DNA from: Pedobacter puniceum
Lineage (GTDB): Bacteria; Bacteroidota; Bacteroidia; Sphingobacteriales; Sphingobacteriaceae
Length of the DNA: 64,000 nucleotides
Direction of reading: 5' to 3'
Assembly: GCF_009674685.1 (NCBI RefSeq)
Contig: NZ_WKJI01000002.1
Span: forward strand, 868,001 to 932,000
Below are positions 8,020-18,200 of the stretch, in pieces. A program made the translations under genes and the position numbers. Numbering within the stretch: position 1 is the first letter of the stretch; every line of letters begins with the position of its first letter. The notes under the pieces were generated by a model. That model saw only the letters and a list, made by a program, of their open reading frames with translations, searched no databases and was not told the origin of the DNA.

Positions 8020-9426
8020 ATGGAAGAAGAAGAATTTGACTTTGAATTTTCTGAGGATCCAAAACAATCCGTAGAGCGTTATGAGGAAATGGTTCGTAAC
8101 CAGGATCAGTATTTTTTTGATGCCCACGTTTTTGAAAATATCATTGATTACTACATAGAGAAAAACGACCCTGTAAAAGCCTTACAGGTAATAGATTATG
8201 CTGTATTGCAGCATCCCTTTGCGGCTATGTTTTTAATTAAACAAGCGCAACTATATGTTTTTACGAATGAGATTGACAAAGCCTTTACTTCTTTAGAAAG
8301 AGCAGAGTTATTAGAGCCCTCAGAAGGTGATATATATCTTATCAGAGGAAATATCTATGAAAGTTTAGAACGTCATGAAGATGCTTTAGAAAATCTTTTA
8401 AAAGCCTTAGAAATGGCCGAGTCTAAAGATGAGGTTTTAATGCAAATTGCTTATGTATACCAAAACATGGGCGATTATGACGAGGCTGTAAATTACTTAA
8501 AGCAATGTTTAGAAAACAACATGGAAAACCAAGATGCCCTTTACGAGTTGGCATTTTGTTATGATGTATTAGATAAACAAGACGAGAGCATTCAGTTTTA
8601 TAAGCAATATATTGATAATGAGCCTTACTCTTTTGCCGCTTGGTACAATTTGGGGAATGCTTATCATAAAATTGGACTTTTTGAAAAAGCTATTGATGCT
8701 TACGATTATGCCATTTTAATAAAAGAAAGCTTTTCATCGGCTTACTTTAATAAGGGGAATGCTTTGGTACAATTAGACAAATATGCCGAAGCCATAGAAG
8801 TTTACAAGCAAACTTTTGAGTATGAACCACCAAATGCGGATACCTATTGTGCAATTGGAGAGTGTTATGAGAAGTTAGAAAAAATGGACGAAGCCCGGTC
8901 TTATTACAAGAAGGCCGTTAAAATGGATACTAAACTGGCCGATGCTTGGTATGGTATTGGTGTAACGCTAGATTTTGAAGAGCGTTATTTTGAATCGCTA
9001 CACTTCTATAAAAAAGCCCTCAATCTTGATGACCAAAATCCAGATTTTTGGTTCGCTATGGCTGATGCTTATTATAAGCTAAACAATTTAGAAGAGTCTG
9101 TTAAAGCATATGAAAAAGTGGTTGAACTTAATCCATTAGACGTGGAAGCATGGCTAGATTATTCATCCATAGTCTTTGAGCAGAGTAATCTTAAGCTTTG
9201 TATCGAAATTATTGCAGAAGGCATCAAAAATAATCCAGACGCTGCTGAGCTTTATTACCGTTTAGTAGCCTATTTATTTGCTGATGGACAGTATAATGAG
9301 GCTTTAACCCAGCTTCAATTGGCTTTAAATACAGATGTAGACAAACATTATTTATTGTTTGAATATCTGCCTCAGTTGCAAGATAATAAGGTTATTATCG
9401 ATATCATTAACAGATTCTCTAAATAA
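8020..9426 (+). CDS. Tetratricopeptide-repeat protein
   Basis: A 468-residue protein made almost wholly of TPR helices, about ten repeats from residue 45 to the end. Typical units are YIEKNDPVKALQVIDYAV, AWYNLGNAYHKIGLFEKAIDAY and ADAWYGIGVTLDFEERYFES. The N-terminus is strongly acidic (MEEEEFDFEFSED). There is no signal peptide, so it is probably a cytoplasmic scaffold for protein interactions. Partners are unknown. It is followed 65 bp later by the phosphosulfolactate-synthase-like gene on the same strand. Confidence 0.88.
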   Translation: MEEEEFDFEFSEDPKQSVERYEEMVRNQDQYFFDAHVFENIIDYYIEKNDPVKALQVIDYAVLQHPFAAMFLIKQAQLYVFTNEIDKAFTSLERAELLEPSEGDIYLIRGNIYESLERHEDALENLLKALEMAESKDEVLMQIAYVYQNMGDYDEAVNYLKQCLENNMENQDALYELAFCYDVLDKQDESIQFYKQYIDNEPYSFAAWYNLGNAYHKIGLFEKAIDAYDYAILIKESFSSAYFNKGNALVQLDKYAEAIEVYKQTFEYEPPNADTYCAIGECYEKLEKMDEARSYYKKAVKMDTKLADAWYGIGVTLDFEERYFESLHFYKKALNLDDQNPDFWFAMADAYYKLNNLEESVKAYEKVVELNPLDVEAWLDYSSIVFEQSNLKLCIEIIAEGIKNNPDAAELYYRLVAYLFADGQYNEALTQLQLALNTDVDKHYLLFEYLPQLQDNKVIIDIINRFSK

Positions 9427-9503
9427 GATTTCAAGAATAAATAAAATCAAAAGCATCTAGTTAATAGAGTTTTGAATTTTTTTTTGAATTTTTGCACCCG
9501 AAT

Positions 9504-10268
9504 ATGAATTACACACTTAAAAATATTCCTGAGCGTACGCAAAAGCCACGTGAGAAAGGATTAACCATGGTTATGGATAAAGGCTTAAGCCTTCGCCAGG
9601 TAGAAGACTTTCTGGAAGTTTCGGGTACACATACAGATATTGTTAAATTAGGATGGGCTACTTCTTATGTAACACCTAATTTAAAAGATAAGTTAAAACT
9701 TTATAAAGAAGCCGGCATACCAGTTTATTTTGGAGGCACTTTATTTGAAGCTTTTGTTATCAGAGATCAGTTTGATGATTATCGTCGTGTTTTACAAGAA
9801 TACGGTATGGAGTATGTAGAAGTTTCTGATGGCTCTATAGAAATTGAGCAGGATGAAAAGTGCGAATTTATTAGAAAGCTAAGCCAGGATTTTACCGTTA
9901 TTTCTGAAGTAGGCTCTAAAGATGCCACCAAAATTTTTGCTCCTTATAAATGGATACAACTCATGAAAACCGAAATTGAAGCCGGTTCATGGAAAGTAAT
10001 TGCAGAAGCAAGAGAAGGTGGTAATGTGGGTATTTACAGAGATTCTGGAGAGGTAAGACAAGGTTTGGTTGATGAGATACTAACTCAAATACCAGAAGAA
10101 ACTATTATTTGGGAAGCCCCTCAAAAAGCACAACAAGTTTGGTTTATAGAGTTGATAGGTACTAATGTAAATTTAGGAAATATTGCTCCGGCAGAAGTTA
10201 TCCCGCTAGAAACCATTAGGTTAGGTTTACGTGGCGATACTTTTAGTCATTTTTTGAATAAGAAGTAA
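9504..10268 (+). CDS. Phosphosulfolactate synthase (ComA) family protein
   Basis: This is a TIM-barrel protein of the ComA family. In methanogens ComA adds sulfite to phosphoenolpyruvate to make phosphosulfolactate for coenzyme M. Bacterial relatives occur in Bacteroidota that do not make coenzyme M, so the real product here is uncertain. Family landmarks are EKGLTMVMDKGL, DIVKLGWATSY, GIPVYFGGTLFE, and EAREGGNVGIY near the phosphate-binding region. The ATG at 9504 (MNYTLKNIPERTQKPR) was chosen over an upstream TTG at 9492. It is followed 34 bp later by aroE and may be co-transcribed. Confidence 0.88.
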   Translation: MNYTLKNIPERTQKPREKGLTMVMDKGLSLRQVEDFLEVSGTHTDIVKLGWATSYVTPNLKDKLKLYKEAGIPVYFGGTLFEAFVIRDQFDDYRRVLQEYGMEYVEVSDGSIEIEQDEKCEFIRKLSQDFTVISEVGSKDATKIFAPYKWIQLMKTEIEAGSWKVIAEAREGGNVGIYRDSGEVRQGLVDEILTQIPEETIIWEAPQKAQQVWFIELIGTNVNLGNIAPAEVIPLETIRLGLRGDTFSHFLNKK

Positions 10269-10302
10269 AAGATGTGGCTAACGCCGTATCTATGAAAGAT
10301 TG

Positions 10303-11094
10303 ATGAAGAAATTTGGATTAATTGGCTACCCTTTAGGCCACTCTTTTTCTGAAAAATATTTTACAGAAAAATTTGAGAAATTAGGTTTAGCAGATCATGA
10401 GTATAAGCTTTATCCGCTTCAAAATTTAAGTGATTTTCCAGCACTACTTAAAGATGATAAAGATATCTGTGGGATAAATGTTACCATTCCGCATAAAATC
10501 GGTATCATGTACTATTTAGATGAAATAGACCCAGTAGCCAAAGAAGTTGATGCTGTAAACTGTATTAAAGTAACACATCACCATGCAGTAAGGTCTTTAT
10601 TTTCTGGCGAGCTATGCACCATGAATGCCCATAAGCCTAAATTGAAAGGCTATAACACGGATGTTTATGGTTTTGAGCAATCTCTAAAACCTATGCTTAA
10701 GAATTATCATAAAAAGGCTTTGGTTCTAGGAAATGGAGGTGCTGCAAGAGCCGTTAAATACGTACTAGAAAAGTTGAAAATAGATTACACTTTTGTTTCT
10801 CGTAAGCCTTACGGTAATATCATTTCTTATCAGGATTTAGGAAAAGAAGTTGTTAAAGAGCATAAAATCATCATCAATACCAGTCCTGTTGGTACGTATC
10901 CTAATATAGAAGAAGCACCAGCAATTCCTTATGATTTTATTGATGATAAGCATTTATTTTACGATTTAATTTATAACCCCGAAGAAACTACTTTCCTAAA
11001 AAAAGGTAGAGAAAAAGGAGCGCAAATTAAAAACGGTTATGAAATGCTAGAACTACAAGCAGAGAAATCTTGGGAAATCTGGAATTCTAAATAA
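10303..11094 (+). CDS. aroE: Shikimate dehydrogenase
   Basis: AroE reduces 3-dehydroshikimate to shikimate with NADPH in chorismate synthesis. The N-terminus FGLIGYPLGHSFSEKYF is the shikimate-binding signature. INVTIPHK carries the catalytic lysine, GYNTDVYGFE the conserved Asp, and LGNGGAARAV the glycine-rich NADPH loop. About 263 residues is normal length. The ATG at 10303 gives MKKFGLIGYP; the TTG one codon upstream is not needed. It sits between the ComA-like gene and gldD. Confidence 0.96.
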   Translation: MKKFGLIGYPLGHSFSEKYFTEKFEKLGLADHEYKLYPLQNLSDFPALLKDDKDICGINVTIPHKIGIMYYLDEIDPVAKEVDAVNCIKVTHHHAVRSLFSGELCTMNAHKPKLKGYNTDVYGFEQSLKPMLKNYHKKALVLGNGGAARAVKYVLEKLKIDYTFVSRKPYGNIISYQDLGKEVVKEHKIIINTSPVGTYPNIEEAPAIPYDFIDDKHLFYDLIYNPEETTFLKKGREKGAQIKNGYEMLELQAEKSWEIWNSK

Positions 11095-11104
11095 TCCCTA
11101 CCAT

Positions 11105-11686
11105 ATGAGGCTATTAAAAATAGGTATTTGTATAAGTTTTGCTGGATTTATACTAGCATGTAATCAGCCTCATTACAGCCCAAAACCAAGAGGATATTTC
11201 AGGATAGAATTTCCAGAAAAGCAGTATCAAACTTTTTCTTCATCAGCACCATTTCAATTTGAGTATCCGGTATACGCCTATATGTATCCTGATAGTTCTA
11301 AAAATGCTAAATCAAATTGGTATAATTTAACGTTTCCTACCTTTAATGCTAGGTTGCATATTAGCTATTACCCTATTGGTTCTCAGCAAGAGTTCATACA
11401 ACTCACAGAAGATTCAAGAAAATTAGCTTTTAAGCACACTGTTAAAGCTACCGGAATAGATGAAGCTTTAATTACCAACAAGCAAGATAAAGTTTACGGC
11501 ATTTATTACACCATAAGCGGTAATACAGCATCAGCCAACCAGTTTTTCTTAACAGACAGTACCAACCATTATCTTAGAGCGGCTTTATATTTTAATGAAA
11601 AGCCTCAGCAAGACTCTATACAACCTGTGATAGATTTTATCAAAAGGGATATGGATAAAATGATCAAGACTTTTAAGTGGAAATAG
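11105..11686 (+). CDS. gldD: Gliding motility lipoprotein GldD
   Basis: A 193-residue lipoprotein with signal peptide ending FAGFILAC, acylated C19. The diagnostic GldD N-terminal pattern is YSPKPRGYFRIEFPEKQY. GldD is required for gliding and type IX secretion in Flavobacterium. Homologues persist in many non-gliding Bacteroidota, where a role in T9SS or envelope assembly is assumed. The gene starts 10 bp after aroE, so the two are probably co-transcribed. No other gld or por gene is in the window. Confidence 0.93.
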   Translation: MRLLKIGICISFAGFILACNQPHYSPKPRGYFRIEFPEKQYQTFSSSAPFQFEYPVYAYMYPDSSKNAKSNWYNLTFPTFNARLHISYYPIGSQQEFIQLTEDSRKLAFKHTVKATGIDEALITNKQDKVYGIYYTISGNTASANQFFLTDSTNHYLRAALYFNEKPQQDSIQPVIDFIKRDMDKMIKTFKWK

Positions 11687-11835
11687 AAATTATTTTAACT
11701 GTATTCATGATATTTGATTGCTAGACGAAAATGTAAATAGATTAAATATCTTTAAAAAACAGTTATTTATTTTTGTTAAAAATTTATTTATATTATAGAT
11801 TAAATTAATAGTTTAGCCTTAATAAACTTAATTTT

Positions 11836-12288
11836 ATGAAAAAAATAATTTTTACTCTATTAACAGCGGTTTTAATAACGCTAACCTTTAATCAAACTAG
11901 AGCTGCTTTTCCAGTAGCACAAAAAACAAATGAAGCTTCTAAAGTAATCAATACTGCTGCTCCGGGAGCTGTTGAAGAAAAAGTTGCTAGCACAGAAGCT
12001 TTAAAAGATAACCTTAAGGCTGATAATAAAAAGAAGGTAAAAAAGGAAAAAAAATCTTTTGTTGAGCGTGTTATGGCAACGGGTGGTAAAAGCCAAATTA
12101 TAGCCTTAATATTAGTTGCTTTAGTTGGTGGTTTAGGTATTCACCGTTTTTACTTGGGTTACACTTGGCAAGGCGTTGTTCAGCTATTAACTTTGGGTGG
12201 TTGTGGTATTTGGTCTTTAATTGACTTAATAAGAATTATAACTGGTGATCTTCAACCGAAGGATGGTTCTTATGACAAAACTTTATAA
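11836..12288 (+). CDS. TM2 domain protein
   Basis: A 150-residue membrane protein with a signal-like N-terminus (to about residue 23, ending TRAAF). A lysine-rich linker lies near 55-75. A C-terminal TM2 domain has two transmembrane helices joined by the conserved turn GGLGIHRFYLGYTWQG, followed by GGCGIWSLIDLIRI. Function is unknown; TM2 proteins are widespread in Bacteroidota. The last codons overlap the start region of the DUF2752 gene. Confidence 0.9.
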   Translation: MKKIIFTLLTAVLITLTFNQTRAAFPVAQKTNEASKVINTAAPGAVEEKVASTEALKDNLKADNKKKVKKEKKSFVERVMATGGKSQIIALILVALVGGLGIHRFYLGYTWQGVVQLLTLGGCGIWSLIDLIRIITGDLQPKDGSYDKTL

Positions 12289-12604
12289 GTTAAAGCATAA
12301 TAAGTATTTTTTAGCCGCTAAGTTAGTTTGCTTAGCGGCTTTTCCTTTATGGTTAATTTCCATTCCTAAATCATCTTTTGATGACCATAGTCAAACCTTA
12401 TGTTTGTTTACTTTATTAACGGATATAGAATGCTACGGTTGCGGTTTAACTAGAGCTTGTATCAGGTTAATCAATTTTGATTTTGTAGGCGCTTGGAATT
12501 TTAATAAAGTTTCTTTTATAGTTTTTCCTATTTTGTGCTTTTTGCTACTTCAAGAATTTATTATAACGAGCAAAAAATTTTATAAAGCATACCAATCTTC
12601 ATGA
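12272..12604 (+). CDS. DUF2752 membrane protein
   Basis: A roughly 110-residue membrane protein with the DUF2752 signature CYGCGLTRACIRLINFDF, two or three hydrophobic segments, and a cysteine pair that may bind metal. Start choice is ambiguous: GTG at 12245, ATG at 12263 and ATG at 12272 are all in frame. The last gives the shortest overlap (17 bp) with the TM2 gene and is preferred. The stop overlaps the next ATG in an ATGA arrangement at 12601-12604, indicating translational coupling. Function unknown. Confidence 0.85.
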   Translation: MTKLYKLKHNKYFLAAKLVCLAAFPLWLISIPKSSFDDHSQTLCLFTLLTDIECYGCGLTRACIRLINFDFVGAWNFNKVSFIVFPILCFLLLQEFIITSKKFYKAYQSS

Positions 12605-13425
12605 AGCCGTTTCTTATTTTTTTTATTACGCTTTTTATTTTCAAGACATTAGCTTATGCTGCACCCATAGAAGAAGAATATTTAGGTACTATAACTGTAA
12701 AAGGTGTAGGAGATTATACCTATAAATTAATTCTGCTCTTAAATGGAGAGCAACTAATAGGTACATCAGTAACTAATATTGGCAATAAAGACGAAGCTGT
12801 TGTTAATATTACAGGCTCAATAAGTCAAGATGGAGCTATAAAATTCAAAGAAACCAGTATCATTAAAACTAAAATTAAAGAAGATAAATCTATTATTTGT
12901 TTTGTAGAGGCTACGTTAAAAAGAAAAAATGTTGATGGTATCGATTTTTTAGAGGGAACTTTTATAGGAAGAGATAAAAGAAAAAATATTTGTGGTAGTG
13001 GAACTATTAGATTATTAAAGAAAGTTTCTAATATCCAACAACTGTCTAACAACTTTTCTATTGCAAATACTTCTAACTCTATAGAGAGGTTATCTAATCA
13101 TTTAGTTAATACTATACCTTGTACAAGCAAAATGGTGAAGGTAAGAATATTTGATAATGGTAAGTTAGATGGTGATGAGCTTAAAATTATCTATAATAAT
13201 AAAGTGTTAAGTGAAAAACTAAATCTTAATAATGAGGGGAATATTTTTGAGCTAGAGCTAGGGCAGAGTATTAGTAATGTGATGCAGATATTTGTTTTAA
13301 GTGAAGGAAATTATCCGCCAAATACTGCAACTATAGAAGTTACATCAAATAATCAGGTAAGGGTTTATCAACTAAACTCTTTATTAAAAACTATGATTAC
13401 TATCAAATTTGAATTGATAAACTAA
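12601..13425 (+). CDS. Secreted hypothetical protein
   Basis: A 274-residue exported protein whose signal peptide ends near residue 20 (TLAYAAPI). The mature part is beta-rich. The first half reads like a small-molecule- or lipid-binding barrel (EEYLGTITVKGVGDYTYKL, GTFIGRDKRKNICGSGTI). The second half has VKVRIFDNGKLDGDELKI, which resembles a beta-sandwich with a DxDxxDGDE-like acidic loop. No family was recognised. It is translationally coupled to the DUF2752 gene and ends at a good terminator, so TM2, DUF2752 and this gene form a transcription unit. Confidence 0.75.
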   Translation: MKPFLIFFITLFIFKTLAYAAPIEEEYLGTITVKGVGDYTYKLILLLNGEQLIGTSVTNIGNKDEAVVNITGSISQDGAIKFKETSIIKTKIKEDKSIICFVEATLKRKNVDGIDFLEGTFIGRDKRKNICGSGTIRLLKKVSNIQQLSNNFSIANTSNSIERLSNHLVNTIPCTSKMVKVRIFDNGKLDGDELKIIYNNKVLSEKLNLNNEGNIFELELGQSISNVMQIFVLSEGNYPPNTATIEVTSNNQVRVYQLNSLLKTMITIKFELIN

Positions 13426-13455
13426 AAAGGGGAAAGAAATTAATCTTCCCCCTTT
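13425..13455. terminator. Bidirectional terminator
   Basis: AAAAGGGGAAAG (13425-13436) pairs imperfectly with CTTCCCCCTTT (13445-13455). On the minus strand the stem is followed by TTTTT. It separates the plus-strand 12601 gene from the minus-strand SusD gene. Confidence 0.6.
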
Positions 13456-13478
13456 ACTAACCTAACCCAACCAATTTT

Positions 13479-15224
13479 TTAATTATATCCCGGATTTTGT
13501 CCGAATTCTTCTGCATTTAATAAAGCATTTAACTCTTCTTGCCTAATTGGACGTAAGCGGTGAAAAGGCTGTACCTGCGTAATATCAGGGTTTTGTGCTT
13601 TTATAAAATCAACAAATGCTTGTCCGTTATTAGCGCCTAACATTCTCTTTAAATCAAACCAACGAAGATGCTCACCAGCCAATTCTCTTGCTCTTTCTTT
13701 TAGTATAAAATCCTCATTGATATTGGTTGCACTAACCTGCATAGCTGCAGTTTGGTTAACCGGAGTTTTTTTGGCAGCTCTGGTTCTTAAAACATTAATA
13801 TAATCTGCCGCAGCACTTGGGTTGTTTAATTTCCACTCGGCCTCGGCAGCAATTAAATACATTTCTGCCAAACGCATCACAATAACATCTTTAAAGCCAG
13901 GTTGTGCATTGGCTGCGGTACGGTCTGGATCTCTAAATTTCTTGAAATTGATATGGTCTGCACCTGTAATAATAGTTCCGTTTGCATTGTAAACACTATC
14001 CCTATCAATAACGATATAAGGTTTTAACCTATCGTTTGGTACAATTTTTTTAGTGATAAATAAAGCAGTATCAATGCCAGCTCTAATTACTTTACCAATT
14101 ACGCTTGGGTCTTTACGATGTGTAGCGGCTAAAGATGCTGTCCAAGTGAAATTGGTATTAGCAATCCATACTTCTTGGAAAGAAGCATCGTATCTGCTAT
14201 CTATATTCTCATTAAAGTAATCTAAAAAGCTTAGTGTAGGCATTAAGCGTCTGCTATTCTCGAAACCATATTCTAAACTTTGTACCAAACCTGGTTTTCC
14301 GTTATAACGAGCTTGAAACACCTGATATAGACGATTACCATTAGCATCGTAATTAATAGCTTGGTTGGTAGAATTGCTGACTACATAAAGCGCTTCTTTA
14401 TTGCGTTTATTGTTAGCGGGGTTCCACATATCAGCGTAGCTGGTCCATAAATCTACTTCTAAAGCAGCTTTGTTATCAATAACGGCTTTAGCAGCGTCTC
14501 TGGCTCTGGTAAAATAGGTTTGAGCTTCTGCACCAGTTGAATAATAAGCTCTAGAAAGTAAAGCTCTGGCTAAAAATCCCATAGCAGATTTTCTGCTTGC
14601 CCTGCTATATTCATTTCCCCAAAAGCTTTGTAAAGGAAGATTTGCAGCTGCAAACTCTAAATCAGAAATGATGAGATTATAAAAATCTTCCACCGGACTT
14701 CTTTTGGCTGTTAACAAGGGGGTTTTGGTTTCTTCTGTACGTAACATCACCCCTCCAAAGCTTTCTACTATATGCCAATAGTAAAAAGCTCTTAAAAAGC
14801 GTAACTCGCCTTCTCTTCTGTTCTTTTCAGCCTGATTGGTAAAGCCAGCATCATTAATACGGTTAATACCCGCATTACATATGTTAATAGCTTTCCATAG
14901 ATCTCGCCAAGCCGCTCTTACAGGGTTTCCTTGTAAGGGTGTTAAACCAGCATACTGTGTTAGTTGTGCGGCATAGGTATTTTTATCTCGGTTAAACCAT
15001 AAATCGGTACCAGATTCTGACATAAAAATGCCATCTTCTTTGCCATACCAAGCTCTTTGTTCTGAGTAGGCTGCATTTACATTGGTAACAAAACCTTCTG
15101 GGGTAGACCATACAGCATCTGCCGTAGCTCCAGAGGGGTTATACTCCTCTAGTTTATTACAAGAAATGGTTAGCGCCATACCTGCTGCTAAACAGCTTAA
15201 TGTTAAATATCTTTTAGTTTTCAT
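13479..15224 (-). CDS. SusD/RagB-family outer-membrane nutrient-binding lipoprotein
   Basis: This is the surface glycan- or nutrient-binding partner of the adjacent SusC channel. A lipoprotein signal ends GMALTISC (C22 from the chosen start). Typical SusD features follow: WRDLWKAINICNAGINRI, EGELRFLRAFYYWHIVESFGGV, the C-terminal block DVIVMRLAEMYLIAAEAEWKLN, and HLRWFDLKRM. An in-frame ATG at 15242 overlaps the SusC stop by one base. The ATG at 15224 gives the standard MKTKRYL signal and is preferred, though the upstream start cannot be excluded. The ligand is unknown; no glycosidase is adjacent. Confidence 0.93.
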   Translation of the reverse strand: MKTKRYLTLSCLAAGMALTISCNKLEEYNPSGATADAVWSTPEGFVTNVNAAYSEQRAWYGKEDGIFMSESGTDLWFNRDKNTYAAQLTQYAGLTPLQGNPVRAAWRDLWKAINICNAGINRINDAGFTNQAEKNRREGELRFLRAFYYWHIVESFGGVMLRTEETKTPLLTAKRSPVEDFYNLIISDLEFAAANLPLQSFWGNEYSRASRKSAMGFLARALLSRAYYSTGAEAQTYFTRARDAAKAVIDNKAALEVDLWTSYADMWNPANNKRNKEALYVVSNSTNQAINYDANGNRLYQVFQARYNGKPGLVQSLEYGFENSRRLMPTLSFLDYFNENIDSRYDASFQEVWIANTNFTWTASLAATHRKDPSVIGKVIRAGIDTALFITKKIVPNDRLKPYIVIDRDSVYNANGTIITGADHINFKKFRDPDRTAANAQPGFKDVIVMRLAEMYLIAAEAEWKLNNPSAAADYINVLRTRAAKKTPVNQTAAMQVSATNINEDFILKERARELAGEHLRWFDLKRMLGANNGQAFVDFIKAQNPDITQVQPFHRLRPIRQEELNALLNAEEFGQNPGYN

Positions 15225-15241
15225 CTTTTTCCTGTTTATCA

Positions 15242-18200
15242 TTAAAAACCAACATTTAATCCAAATACAAAAGTTCTGCTTAGTGGGCTATTTTCTGCAC
15301 CACCACGCTCTGGGTCATAATTTCTTATCAGCGAGCTTTTAGCTACAGTAAGCAAATTATTTGCGGTAGCATAAACCCTAACCCGGTTGTAAAAAGATTT
15401 TCCAGATTTTATTTGCGGTAAAGTATAGCCTAGGGTAACTGTTTTCACTTTGAAGAAAGAGCCATCTACAAAGTTTAAAGCTTGGTAACCAGTATAACCA
15501 GCGTAAGAGCTTAGTGTGGTTCCTCTTCTTGGTCTAGGGAAATCGTTAGTAGGGTTTTCTGGTGTCCAATAGTCTAATATTTCTGGTCCGTTTCCTGTGC
15601 CTGCAGGGTTAAACCTGCCTAAAAACTCAGCATCAATGGTTTGGCCATAACGGGCTACTAAGAAAACACCTAAATCGAAATTTTTATAGGTGAAATTATT
15701 TTGTAAACCTGCTATCCAATCTGGTACGGTTGATCCTACATAAGTTAAGTCGGCAGAACTGATGAGGAAATCGCCATTAATATCTCTTAACTTGATATCA
15801 CCAGGTTGAAAAGTATGGCCACCAACTTTATACTTAGCAGCTTCTTCTGCCTCATTTAACTGCCAAATACCTAGTTTATCATAAGTATAGAAAGAAGTAA
15901 TAGGACGACCAAGCAGTAAAGAGCTTCTTTCAAAACCACTGCTAGGGAAAATATCTCTACCATCAATTAGTTCAGTTATTTTCTCCTTTTTTCGGTTATA
16001 AGTGAGTGTAGAAGACCAGGTGAAATTTTTAGTTTGGATATTTCTGCTGGTAATTTCTAGCTCGATACCGCTATTTTTTGTACTTGCAATGTTTTGGGTA
16101 ACATCAATCATCCCGGTAGAAAGTGGTAAAGTTCTGCTTAATAAAATGTCTGATGTGCGAGCCTCGTACCATTGAACAGAACCACTAATACGATTATTGA
16201 ACAAGCCGAAATCTAAGCCAATATCTAAAGAAGCTGTTTTTTCCCAACCTAAGTTAGTATTCCCAACGGTACCTCTAAATACGAATGAATTTACAGGTAC
16301 ATCGCCAAAGCTCATGTTAGAAGAAGAGTTTAAGTTGTTTTGAGTGCTGTAAACACCAATATTATAGTTTCCGCTGATACCATAGCTAGCTCTTAATTTA
16401 AGATTATTTACTTGGCGGATATTTTTCATGAAAGATTCTTCAAAAATATTCCAGCCGATAGCTGCCGAAGGGAAGAAGTCCCATTTATTACCTGGCGATA
16501 GTCTGGAAGCACCATCATATCTGCCTGATGCGGTAAACAAATATTTGCCTTTATAACTGTAATTAACCCTAGCAGCGTAAGCCATATTACTCCAACCCTC
16601 ATAGGCAGAACCAATAGTTCTGGTGATAGAAGTACTAGAAGAGTTTAAATCGTAGAACAGTTGGGAAGCTAAAATTTGTCCTTGCCCTGATGCTGATAGG
16701 CGGTCTACATCACTTTGCTGATAACTGGTAATACCTGTTAAAACTAAATTATGGTCTTTGATATTTTTGGTATAGGTTAAGATATTATCCCAGTTGATGT
16801 AACGGTTAAACGCAGTATTTTGTGATGCTACAGAAATGCGTGGTCCGTTTTGTGCTAAAGATGTTCTATCGTTAAAAATACCTTGTCTGGAGTTATTAAA
16901 GTTAGTCCCAATATTAGATCTAAAATTTAATCCATTTAAAGGCGATACAGATATATAGGCATTAGCTACGATATTGTTTCTTAGGGTGTTATTTCTAGCA
17001 ATAAACTCGTTACGTTCATCTGCTAGCGGGCTTATGGTAGTTCCGTCTGGTAAAGGAAAAAGGTTAATTGTTCCGTCCTGATTAAATGGGGTGCCTAAAG
17101 GGCTAATTTGCGTAGCCTGCCCCAATGGGTTTTGGCGGTTATTAAGTGCCGAGTATACAATTTGGGTGTTAAAGCCAACTTTCATCCAGTTGTTAACGGT
17201 TTGGTCTAAATTTAGCCTCAGGTTATAGCGATTAAAATCATTCCCTCTTAACATGCCATCTTCTTTAAAATATCCTGCAGAACCAAATACGGATGTTTTC
17301 TCAGAGCCTCCGGTGATAGAAACATTGTGACTTTGTTGTGAGCCGTCTCTAATTACTAAATCCATCCAGTCTACAAACTGTCCAGCTTGTATAGCGTCTA
17401 ATTCTCCTGGGCCATCAAAAACCAATTGGTCATCTGTTATACCAATAGTTCTTGCGGCTTCACGTCTAAGTTTGATATAACTTTCGCCAGTTCTTGAAGA
17501 TGGGAAATCATAAGTATTGATACCATAATAAGCATCATAATTAACTTTTACTTTTCCGGCACTTCCTTTTTTAGTAGTTACAATAATAACCCCATTTGCA
17601 CCTTGCGCCCCGTAAATGGCTGTAGAAGAAGCATCTTTTAAAACCTCAATAGATTCAATATCATTAGGGTTTATGGCGTCAATACTATTTCCTTGGAAAC
17701 CGTCTACAATAATAAGAGGGCCATTTCTATTACCTACATCATCGCGGTTGCTGGCGATAGATCTATTTCCTCTGATAACAATATTAGCGTTTCCGCCAGC
17801 AGCACCTGTGCTTCTTACAATATCGGCACCAGCCACCCTACCTTGCAAAGCTTCAACAGCATTATGAGTTGGTGTTCTTACAATATCTTCTGCTTTTACA
17901 GATGAAACAGAACCTGTTAAATCTCTTTTTCTTACGGTTCCGTAGCCTATAACTACAACCTCATCAAGTTGAGAAGCATCGGCAACTAAAGTAATATTAA
18001 CAGTAGTTTGGCTGCTGCTAACGCTTATTTCTTGTTGTTTAAAGCCCAAGTAAGTAACCACTAAGGTAGTAGCCTGCTGCCCAGAAATATTGATGCTAAA
18101 TTTACCATCAACATTAGTTAAGGTACCGTTTGTAGTACCTTTTATGGTAACCGAAGCACCAGGTAATGGTAAACCTTGTTCATCTACGATGGTTCCGTTA

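Noticed and set aside
9470-9503. Bacteroidota promoter before the ComA-like gene
   Set aside because: TTTG and AATTTTTG are present, but the spacing between them is wrong and the transcript would be almost leaderless.
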